A stretch of DNA of 63,697 bases, taken from contig CANQND010000007.1 in NCBI GenBank assembly GCA_947625115.1, positions 1-63,697 on the forward strand. The letters are read 5' to 3'. Positions 58,098 to 63,697 of this stretch are shown piece after piece. The stretch's first letter is position 1, and every line of letters begins with the position of its first letter. The stretch comes from an uncultured Clostridia bacterium. GTDB taxonomy: Bacteria; Bacillota; Clostridia; Christensenellales; CAG-314. The notes below the pieces were generated by a model that was not told the DNA's origin, did no database searches, and saw only the letters and a list, made by a program, of their open reading frames with translations. The position numbers and the translations under genes were made by a program.

Positions 58098-58538
58098 TTA
58101 TTGTTTGTTGTACCAATTGTCGTAAAACCAATAGAGTTTGTGTTTTACTTCCGCGTCGGCAATGTTGTCTATCGGACGGAAAAATTCCTGCGAAGCGGAC
58201 GACGGAGTTTCAAATTTGTAACCCTCGTCGTTTGTTTGCGCGTTTTCGCTTTGCGGCGCGTTTGCCGAGCCGTCGGGAGCAGCCGCTTTGCCGAAGAGGT
58301 TGCTTGCGAGGTTCATAACGGCGGGGTTGGACATTATCTCAAAAATTGCCCCCGCCCTGTCTTGTTGCGTACAGGAACTGTCCGACAGTTTTTGCGCGTT
58401 ATGTATTATGTTTTTCACGTCGTCGGATAAAATATCCGTCAAACCTATTTGCGGGGGAGCGGCGCGCGGTTGCGAGTCGTTATCTTTGCCGAGCAGTTGC
58501 CACGCTAACAGGATCAACGCCACTGTGGACAAATTCAT
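58098..58538 (-). CDS. Hypothetical protein with N-terminal membrane segment
   Basis: 146 residues. A short hydrophobic N-terminus (MNLSTVALILLAWQLLG) may anchor it or serve as a signal. The rest is polar and helical (DDVKNIIHNAQKLSD, AIFEIMSNPAVMNLASNLFG), with an Asn/Gln/Ser-rich linker and an aromatic tail (KLYWFYDNWYNKQ). I recognise no family. The start lacks a convincing ribosome site (AAAAAGGGGG about nine bases upstream is the best). Oppositely oriented to its neighbours; no operon partner. Confidence 0.6.
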   Translation of the reverse strand: MNLSTVALILLAWQLLGKDNDSQPRAAPPQIGLTDILSDDVKNIIHNAQKLSDSSCTQQDRAGAIFEIMSNPAVMNLASNLFGKAAAPDGSANAPQSENAQTNDEGYKFETPSSASQEFFRPIDNIADAEVKHKLYWFYDNWYNKQ

Positions 58539-58625
58539 ACGCGCAAAACCCCCTTTTTGTAATCATTACATTATATGCCGACATATAATTTATAGTAACA
58601 ACTAAATTACAAGGAGTTTTTTACT

Positions 58626-58982
58626 ATGTCCTACAACAAAGACGATCCGCGCAATATATTTGTCAACCAACGCAACGGTTACAGCGAAACGCCCAAACGA
58701 TCCGATCAACGTACGGAAAACGAACCGCAACGCAACGAGCAAAACAAACCCGACGACTACCAAAGCAAGGTGGAGGAAATGAAGCGTCTTGCCGCCAAGT
58801 ACGAGCGCGAGGGTGAGGGACAATTGGTGCGCGACATCGTAAACAACGTTATCGAACAAAAGGCTCGCGGACAACTTTCCAACGAGCAGTTGATAGCGTT
58901 TGCAAACAGAATACGTCCGTTGCTCAATGCCGAACAGCGTACTCGTTTGGAAGCTCTTTTGAAAGAATTGTTGCAGCTTTGA
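58626..58982 (+). CDS. Hypothetical charged protein
   Basis: 118 residues, soluble. The first 50 are disordered and rich in Asn, Gln, Arg and Glu. The remainder is helical (YQSKVEEMKRLAAKYEREGE ... LIAFANRIRPLLNAEQRTRL), possibly one helical hairpin. A good AAGGAGTTTTTTACT precedes the ATG. Divergent from the preceding hypothetical gene across about 90 AT-rich bases. Family not recognised. Confidence 0.65.
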   Translation: MSYNKDDPRNIFVNQRNGYSETPKRSDQRTENEPQRNEQNKPDDYQSKVEEMKRLAAKYEREGEGQLVRDIVNNVIEQKARGQLSNEQLIAFANRIRPLLNAEQRTRLEALLKELLQL

Positions 58983-58986
58983 CGCA

Positions 58987-59196
58987 TTACCCCATATCGA
59001 ACAAATCGTTTGGCGTTATGTCGAACAGATTGCACAAAAATATGATTTTGTCGTAGTCGAGCTGTATCAAGCCTCTTTCGTATTCGCTGTAATCGGATTG
59101 ATATTTGTGCATTGACTCGGCAACTTTTTGTTGAGTCATACCTTTCGCTTTTCGAGCCGTTCTCAAATTTTCTCCCACTTGTTGAGCTACCGTCAT
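58987..59196 (-). CDS. XRE-family helix-turn-helix regulator
   Basis: 69 residues consisting of one HTH_XRE domain: VGENLRTARKAKGMTQQKVA ESMHKYQSDYSEYERGLIQL, then DYDKIIFLCNLFDITPNDLF. The recognition helix is around QSDYSEYERG. AAAGGAGAAACAC precedes the ATG. A perfect palindrome TTTACATGTAAA lies 31 bases before the start and is a candidate operator. The gene is downstream of the Asp23-like gene on the same strand but separated by a terminator. Confidence 0.85.
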   Translation of the reverse strand: MTVAQQVGENLRTARKAKGMTQQKVAESMHKYQSDYSEYERGLIQLDYDKIIFLCNLFDITPNDLFDMG

Positions 59197-59227
59197 TTTG
59201 TGTTTCTCCTTTGGATTAGAATGTGCA

Positions 59228-59239
59228 TTTACATGTAAA
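59228..59239 (-). promoter_or_regulatory. Palindrome upstream of the XRE gene (candidate operator)
   Basis: TTTACATGTAAA, a perfect 12-bp dyad in an AT-rich leader. Autoregulation by the XRE protein is an inference from position. Confidence 0.45.
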
Positions 59240-59247
59240 ATTTATAC

Positions 59248-59276
59248 AAAAAAAAGAAGCGCGCCCGCGCTTCTTT
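59248..59276 (-). terminator. Terminator of the Asp23-like gene
   Basis: Perfect 11-bp stem AAAGAAGCGCG/CGCGCTTCTTT with a two-base core loop; on the minus strand it is followed by U-rich sequence. Confidence 0.85.
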
Positions 59277-59292
59277 CCATTGTAACGTTAGC

Positions 59293-60012
59293 TTATTCGT
59301 TTGTTTGCACGTCGGATTCTTCTCCTGCGGCAATATCTTCCTGTTTGTGATCGTCCGCCGTTTCCGTAGCTTCCGCCGTATCGGTCGTTTCCGTTTGTTC
59401 CGTCGCGGGTTGCTCGGCAACGGCTTCCTCCTCAACGGGAGCAGCCTCTTGTGCGGGCGTTTGGTTGGCGGCTTCCACAAGGGTATCTGCGGGGGTGAAT
59501 TTCTTTGAAAGTTTTGTAACTTCAAAGTTGATTGCGTTGAATTTGAGTCCTATCGCTTCGGAAAAACTTTGTTCAAGCAAATTTCTGAGTTTGGGAACGT
59601 AAATAGCAATATCTTCCGCAACAAGCGATTCGAGATAGATATTAGCCACCAAGCCCATTTTGTCGTCCACGCGGAAAGTAGTGCGTTTTATTTTAAGTTG
59701 GGGAAATTCTTTCGCGCAGCCGTACACAATGTTGTTTACTACTTTGTAGCTTGCCCGAGTGGTGGTATTTGCGTCGTAAAACAACACTATGCGCTTTACG
59801 TTTATCACTTCGGAGAAGTTGACGATGAGCAAATATACCGACAATCCCACAAACAACACCGACAACACGGAGAGAACAACGATCGCTACGCTGTTATTTT
59901 CCACTTCTATTTGCGGAATTACGTTTGTGGCGTACAAAACAGCCAACAGTACAAATACAAAACTAATGCAAATAAGAGCGACAATTGCTACTTTTTCTGC
60001 CAATTTTTTCAT
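59293..60012 (-). CDS. Asp23/AmaP-like membrane protein
   Basis: 239 residues. Two N-terminal helices (VAIVALICISFVFVLLAVLY and SVAIVVLSVLSVLFVGLSVY) are followed by a cytoplasmic alkaline-shock-like domain (KVVNNIVYGCAKEFPQLKIK ... VANIYLESLVAEDIAIYVPK ... QSFSEAIGLKFNAINFEVTK). An acidic, Thr/Glu/Ala-rich tail of about 65 residues ends it. This is the layout of AmaP, the membrane anchor of the Asp23/Gls24 stress proteins of Firmicutes. I start at ATG 60012 after AAAAGGAGC; the frame is open seven codons further. The long tail resembles that of the 1,291-residue surface protein in composition. Confidence 0.78.
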   Translation of the reverse strand: MKKLAEKVAIVALICISFVFVLLAVLYATNVIPQIEVENNSVAIVVLSVLSVLFVGLSVYLLIVNFSEVINVKRIVLFYDANTTTRASYKVVNNIVYGCAKEFPQLKIKRTTFRVDDKMGLVANIYLESLVAEDIAIYVPKLRNLLEQSFSEAIGLKFNAINFEVTKLSKKFTPADTLVEAANQTPAQEAAPVEEEAVAEQPATEQTETTDTAEATETADDHKQEDIAAGEESDVQTNE

Positions 60013-60053
60013 AAATATGCTCCTTTTGCCCAATCTTTCGGGCGTCTTTTACT

Positions 60054-60082
60054 ATTATACTACTTTGCTTTGCAGTCGTCAA
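60054..60082 (-). promoter_or_regulatory. Promoter of the Asp23-like gene
   Basis: Minus-strand TTGACG (60082-60077), 17-bp spacer, TATAAT (60059-60054). Confidence 0.75.
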
Positions 60083-60128
60083 TAACTTGCTCTTTTCTTT
60101 TGTTTCGTTTATTTTTTTGTAAAATTGC

Positions 60129-60157
60129 TTGACATTGTTGTTTTTCCGTTGTAAAAT
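60129..60157 (+). promoter_or_regulatory. Promoter of the TetR-ABC exporter operon
   Basis: TTGACA (60129-60134), 17-bp spacer, TAAAAT (60152-60157). The -10 overlaps the first operator palindrome. Confidence 0.75.
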
Positions 60158-60186
60158 AACAATTGTTATCAATAACATACGTTATT
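60156..60186 (+). promoter_or_regulatory. Tandem palindromic operators for the TetR regulator
   Basis: ATAACAATTGTTAT (60156-60169, perfect dyad) and AATAAC-ATAC-GTTATT (60171-60186). Both share ATAAC/GTTAT half-sites, adjoin the -10 and lie 15 bases before the tetR start. The layout implies autorepression released by an exporter substrate. Confidence 0.7.
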
Positions 60187-60200
60187 TATTGGGTGGCTAT

Positions 60201-60785
60201 ATGGCAAAAAAGCAAATTACAAAAGAGCAGATAGTTCAAGCGGCTACGGCGTTGGTGGCGGAGAGGGGAATGGAATTTTTCAACGCCCGAAACGTTGCGG
60301 AGCGGTGCGGTTGCTCCACACAGCCGATATATTTGTGTTTCGACAATATGCGGCAACTCGAAGAACGCGTTGCGGAGCAAATGCAGGCGTGTTACGACAA
60401 GTATATCGCGGAGGAAATCGCGTCGGGCAAATATCCCGAGTACAAGGCAAGCGGTATGGGCTACATTCGCTTTGCAAAGGAACAGCCTAACTTTTTCAAA
60501 TATCTGTTTATGCGCGACCGTTCCGAAGAAACGGACGACGCACAGGCGTATCAATTCAAACGAGAGGCGAAGCGCGTGCAGAACTACGGTTTTGACGAAA
60601 ACGCGGCGTTGAGAATGCACACTCATATGTGGGTGTATGTTCACGGCATAGCGGCAATGTACGCCACGGGCTATCTTAATTGGGCGTGGAACGACGTCAG
60701 CGAATTGTTGACGGAAGAATTTTTCGCGCTTAAAGACAAACTTTTCGGAGGCAACGATGACAGCGGGAACAAATCAAAACAGTAA
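60201..60785 (+). CDS. TetR family transcriptional regulator
   Basis: 194 residues. The N-terminal HTH is KKQITKEQIVQAATALVAER to STQPIYLCFDNMRQLEERVA. A C-terminal WHG-type ligand domain follows (FFKYLFMRDRSEETDDAQAY ... HTHMWVYVHGIAAMYATGYL). I start at ATG 60201 after TTGGGTGGCTAT; a longer frame to 60129 would overlap the promoter. Its 3' end overlaps the exporter ATPase by 29 bases, so the regulator controls and is translated with the ABC genes. Inducer unknown, probably the exported compound. Confidence 0.87.
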   Translation: MAKKQITKEQIVQAATALVAERGMEFFNARNVAERCGCSTQPIYLCFDNMRQLEERVAEQMQACYDKYIAEEIASGKYPEYKASGMGYIRFAKEQPNFFKYLFMRDRSEETDDAQAYQFKREAKRVQNYGFDENAALRMHTHMWVYVHGIAAMYATGYLNWAWNDVSELLTEEFFALKDKLFGGNDDSGNKSKQ

Positions 60786-61713
60786 CGACAGAACAGACGC
60801 ACCGTTTATTAAAATAACCGATTTGCACAAGTCTTTCAAAGGAGTCAAAGCGGTGGACGGGCTTTCCTTTACGGTAAAAAAGGGCGAACTGTTTGCCTTT
60901 TTGGGCGTAAACGGCGCGGGTAAATCAACGACTATCAATATCATCAGCGGAATTTTACCCAAAGACGGCGGAACGGTAATCGTGTGCGGCGCAGACCCCG
61001 ACGTCAAAGCCGAAAGCGTCAAATCCAAGATAGGCATTGTGTTTCAGTCGTCCGTGTTGGACAAACATTTATCCGTCTACGACAATCTGAAATACCGCGC
61101 CGCGTTGTACGGGATAATAGGCGAACAATTCAAACGCCGTCTTGACGAATTGGACCAACTGTTGGATTTGAAAGAAATTCTTAAACGTCCGCTTTGCAAG
61201 TTGAGCGGAGGGCAACGCAGGCGCGCGGACATCGCTCGCGCATTGGTGCATAATCCCGAACTGCTCGTTTTGGACGAGCCGACAACGGGCTTGGACCCTC
61301 AAACGCGTCAAGCCGTTTGGAACGTGATAGAAAATTTGCGCGCAACGCGCGGACTAACGGTGTTTTTGACCACTCACTATATGGAAGAGGCGGCAAACGC
61401 CGACTATGTTTTGATACTCGACTCGGGCAAAAAAGTCGCCGAGGGAACGCCTCACGAACTCAAAACGGCATATGCGACCGATACCGTAAGAATTTATTCT
61501 CACATAGAGGAAGCTGTCGCGTTGTTCTCCTCGCTAGGCTATGTCGTCAAGAGAGAGCGCGACTACGCGGATATAGAAGTAAGCGATATGTTTGCGGCAA
61601 CGCAGCTTATTTTGCGCTATCCCGAATTGTTTGACGATTACGAGGTGTTAAAGGGCAATATGGACAGCGTTTTCCTGCGAGTAACGGGCAATAAAATTAT
61701 GGAGGTGCGCTGA
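60757..61713 (+). CDS. ABC transporter ATP-binding protein (DrrA/ABC-2 exporter type)
   Basis: 318 residues. Walker A FLGVNGAGKSTTINIISG, Q-loop VFQSSVLDKHLSVYDNL, signature KLSGGQRRRADIARALVHNP, Walker B LLVLDEPTTGLDPQTRQ and H-loop FLTTHYMEEA are all intact. The C-terminal extension (VRIYSHIEEAVALFSSLGYV...) is typical of daunorubicin-resistance-like exporters. TCGGAGGCAACG precedes the ATG. With the permease one base downstream it forms an exporter for drugs, lipids or antimicrobial peptides under TetR control. Confidence 0.94.
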   Translation: MTAGTNQNSNDRTDAPFIKITDLHKSFKGVKAVDGLSFTVKKGELFAFLGVNGAGKSTTINIISGILPKDGGTVIVCGADPDVKAESVKSKIGIVFQSSVLDKHLSVYDNLKYRAALYGIIGEQFKRRLDELDQLLDLKEILKRPLCKLSGGQRRRADIARALVHNPELLVLDEPTTGLDPQTRQAVWNVIENLRATRGLTVFLTTHYMEEAANADYVLILDSGKKVAEGTPHELKTAYATDTVRIYSHIEEAVALFSSLGYVVKRERDYADIEVSDMFAATQLILRYPELFDDYEVLKGNMDSVFLRVTGNKIMEVR

Positions 61714-61714
61714 T

Positions 61715-62635
61715 ATGGAGGGCAAAAAATTGTACGCGCTAACTGTGCGCAATATCAAGTGCTATTTCAAAGACAAATTTTTGTTTTTCGTGTCGTTGAT
61801 CACGCCGATGACACTTTTGGTGCTGTTCGTTACCTTTTTGAGGTCGGTGTACATAGACAGTTTTAACGGCATATTCGAGTCGTTCGGCTTTTATGCGGAA
61901 GAAAGGTTGGTAAACGGGCTTGCGGGCAGTTGGTTGCTTTCGAGCGTGGTGTCCGTGTGTGCTGTAACGGTAGCGGTGTGTTCCAATGCCGTAATGATAC
62001 AGGACAAAATCGACGGTTCCGTCAACGACATAAAAATCTCTCCCGTAAAGGGGACAACATTGTCGCTAAGCTACTTTATCGCCAATTTCGCCGTAACGTT
62101 AATCGTCATCTTGGCTGTTTTGGTTGTCGGGTTTGCGTATCTTGCAATCGTGGGGTGGTACATTCCCTTTACCGACGTTTTGCTTATCGTTGCCGATACC
62201 CTTTGTTGCGTACTGTTCGGCGCGTTGGTTGCGGGCGTGATAGAAAGTTTTATTTCCACGCAGGGTGCGTTGTCGGCGGTTTCGACGCTCGTATCGGGAA
62301 TGTACGGTTTTATTTGCGGCGCGTATATGCCTATGTCGCAGTTTCCCGATGGTATGCGCAATTTTCTGTGCGTTCTGCCGGGGACGTACGGCGTAGGAAT
62401 GTTGCGCAAACACTTTATGCAAGGCTACGTACAGGAGTTGGGTAGGCTCGGATTGAGCGAACAGGGACAAAAAGCGTTGCAGGATAGCTTTGACGGCAAT
62501 ATATACGTAGGCAAAACGCAAATGCCTCTTTGGTCGATGTATGTGATTTTGCTCGGCACGTGCGCGGTGCTTCTCGCCGTGTATATAGCGATAGTGGTGT
62601 TGAAAAACAAAAAACATATCCCCAAAAAGCAGTGA
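61715..62635 (+). CDS. ABC-2 type permease
   Basis: 306 residues with six membrane helices (FVSLITPMTLLVLFVTFL; LLSSVVSVCAVTVAVCSNAV; YFIANFAVTLIVILAVLVVG; DVLLIVADTLCCVLFGALVA; STLVSGMYGFICGAYMPMSQ; YVILLGTCAVLLAVYIAIVV). The large loop before the last helix (KTQMPLWS preceding) is extracytoplasmic. ABC-2 family membrane partner of the preceding ATPase. ATTATGGAGGTGCGCTGAT gives a strong ribosome site. The substrate is unknown. Confidence 0.92.
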   Translation: MEGKKLYALTVRNIKCYFKDKFLFFVSLITPMTLLVLFVTFLRSVYIDSFNGIFESFGFYAEERLVNGLAGSWLLSSVVSVCAVTVAVCSNAVMIQDKIDGSVNDIKISPVKGTTLSLSYFIANFAVTLIVILAVLVVGFAYLAIVGWYIPFTDVLLIVADTLCCVLFGALVAGVIESFISTQGALSAVSTLVSGMYGFICGAYMPMSQFPDGMRNFLCVLPGTYGVGMLRKHFMQGYVQELGRLGLSEQGQKALQDSFDGNIYVGKTQMPLWSMYVILLGTCAVLLAVYIAIVVLKNKKHIPKKQ

Positions 62636-62724
62636 TCGGGCTTGGAATTTATGCCTGCAAATGCCGCATAGCGGCGACGAAATCGCCTTTTGCAATATCT
62701 TTGTGGCAAAATCGACCTATATTA

Positions 62725-62753
62725 TTGCAATTTGTTCGGCGATTTGGTATACT
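62725..62753 (+). promoter_or_regulatory. Promoter of the YhhN-like gene
   Basis: TTGCAA (62725-62730), 17-bp spacer, TATACT (62748-62753). Confidence 0.7.
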
Positions 62754-62782
62754 GAAAAAAACTCTCGAAATTTGAGGTAATT

Positions 62783-63493
62783 ATGAACATACTCTCTTTT
62801 GCTTCGCCTTTTGCAAAAACGGGCAGCGGCTTTGAAACGGGCTTTTGGATATTTATATCCTTGTTTGCCGCGGTATCCGTCGTACACCTTGTGTTTTGCT
62901 TTTTAATGATACCGTTTTGGCGCAAACTAACAAAGCCCTTTTGCCTCGTATTGTTGGGCGCGGCGATGGCGTTTTTGGTTCCAGACTATCCGATGGTGTA
63001 CATCTCCTGTTGGATTTCGGCAGTAGGCGACGTTTTGTTGATAAACAACAAAGTCCCCAAGTACTTCCTTACGGGCGCGGCAGTATTTGCCGTTGCGCAC
63101 ACATTGAACGCCGTCAATCAAACGACGCTTTTGAGCTATTCTTTCCCTTGGTACGGTTGGCTGATTTTGGCTATCGTAGTGATAGGCGCGGGAGCGGTAG
63201 GCTACTTTACTCGCGGCAAGAGCGACGTGGCGATAGCAACCGTAAGCCCGGCGTACGCGTGTTTTCATTTTATCAACATTGCCTTGGCGATTATGGTTAT
63301 TGCCGACGGTAAATTTGTCGGTTACGAACTTATGATTTTGTTGGGCTACCTTATCTATGTGGTAAGCGACCTGATAGTAAACTACGTAACAAACAAGCGT
63401 GATATCAATCGCCGTGATTTTTATATTATGCTTACCTATCTGTGCGGACAGACTTTGATATACCTCGGTCTGGCATTGACTTTGATAGGATAG
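62783..63493 (+). CDS. YhhN/TMEM86-like membrane protein
   Basis: 236 residues with about eight membrane helices. The family pattern KPFCLVLLGAAMA...ISAVGDVLLINNK...FLTGAAVFAVAHTLN fits YhhN, whose animal relative TMEM86B hydrolyses lysoplasmalogens. Plasmalogens occur in anaerobic Clostridia, so a lipid role is reasonable but unproven. TTTGAGGTAATT precedes the ATG. Monocistronic. Confidence 0.7.
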   Translation: MNILSFASPFAKTGSGFETGFWIFISLFAAVSVVHLVFCFLMIPFWRKLTKPFCLVLLGAAMAFLVPDYPMVYISCWISAVGDVLLINNKVPKYFLTGAAVFAVAHTLNAVNQTTLLSYSFPWYGWLILAIVVIGAGAVGYFTRGKSDVAIATVSPAYACFHFINIALAIMVIADGKFVGYELMILLGYLIYVVSDLIVNYVTNKRDINRRDFYIMLTYLCGQTLIYLGLALTLIG

Positions 63494-63511
63494 AGTTTTA
63501 CGACAGAAACA

Positions 63512-63537
63512 GGGGCGCGCAAACGTCGCGCTCCTTT
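63512..63537 (+). terminator. Terminator after the YhhN-like gene
   Basis: GGGGCGCG/CGCGCTCC stem (one G-U), seven-base loop, then TTT. Confidence 0.6.
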
Positions 63538-63574
63538 ATGTTGTAAAAACCTGTTGTAAAATGGTAAATATTCT

Positions 63575-63603
63575 TTGACAACTTCCGATTTTTTTGCTAT
63601 ACT
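63575..63603 (+). promoter_or_regulatory. Promoter of tRNA-Thr
   Basis: TTGACA (63575-63580), 17-bp spacer, TATACT (63598-63603). Confidence 0.75.
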
Positions 63604-63621
63604 ATGTTAGCAATTGAAAAT

Positions 63622-63697
63622 GCTGGTGTGGCTCAGTCGGTAGAGCGAGTGATTCGTAATCACTAGGTCGGGGGTCCGATTCCCTCCACCAGCACCA
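63622..63697 (+). tRNA. tRNA-Thr (anticodon CGT)
   Basis: A 76-base cloverleaf with encoded CCA. The acceptor GCTGGTG pairs with CACCAGC; the anticodon stem AGTGA/TCACT holds loop TTCGTAA (anticodon CGT, reading ACG); the T arm GGGGG-TCCGATT-CCCTC is canonical (one G-U). It ends exactly at the window edge, so further tRNAs may follow. Confidence 0.95.

Overview
The window reads as a chromosome segment from an uncultured Clostridia-type Firmicute, probably a gut bacterium near the Christensenellales. The order is inferred from gene content and style and was not computed. Support includes an rnfCDGEAB operon in clostridial order, pyruvate phosphate dikinase, paired YitT proteins, an Asp23-like protein, CvpA-like and YolD-like proteins, strong AGGAGG ribosome sites and many near-consensus sigma-A promoters with 17-bp spacers. 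No stretch looks like core phage or plasmid. One AT-rich island of about 5 kb (16.6-21.5 kb) is clearly foreign or decayed.

Layout. 0-3.4 kb: the end of galE, a UDP-sugar pyrophosphorylase, and a Y-family DNA polymerase with a YolD-like partner. 3.6-4.7 kb: a membrane protein whose promoter spacer holds a run of ten G, a likely phase-variation switch. 4.7-6.1 kb: repeat-rich non-coding DNA with two 95-bp direct repeats and a row of small hairpins joined by ACTTCAC linkers, then tmRNA on the minus strand. 6.2-13.7 kb: two very large secreted, membrane-anchored proteins. 13.9-16.6 kb: ppdK. 16.6-21.9 kb: a scrambled island with a truncated ISL3 transposase, a truncated GT8 glycosyltransferase joined back to back with a truncated helicase-nuclease, orphan polymorphic-toxin and immunity cassettes (one is Ntox50-type), and a frameshifted PlsC acyltransferase.

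22-33 kb is mostly alpha-glucan metabolism: a GH31 glucosidase, then the tightly packed operon malQ-glgB-glgP-GH13. An EamA transporter lies between them, preceded by a leader RNA that looks like a transcription-attenuating riboswitch. 33-46 kb holds two overlapping YitT genes, a MATE transporter, a DNA glycosylase-HD hydrolase-pepT cluster, a GT4 and PlsC lipid pair, and divergent fba and gap. 46-55 kb holds pyrimidine nucleoside phosphorylase, an S51 peptidase and the whole Rnf complex. 55-63.7 kb holds a nucleotidase / degenerate ABC ATPase / S41 protease operon, small hypotheticals, an XRE regulator, an Asp23-like protein, a TetR-regulated ABC exporter with palindromic operators, a YhhN protein and tRNA-Thr(CGT).

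Together the genes suggest a sugar-fermenting anaerobe. It stores and mobilises glycogen, runs glycolysis through Fba, Gap and PPDK, and exchanges electrons between ferredoxin and NAD through Rnf. The least explained elements are the poly-G promoter, the hairpin array, the EamA leader RNA, the cytoplasmic domain of the 1,291-residue surface protein and the toxin-immunity remnants.
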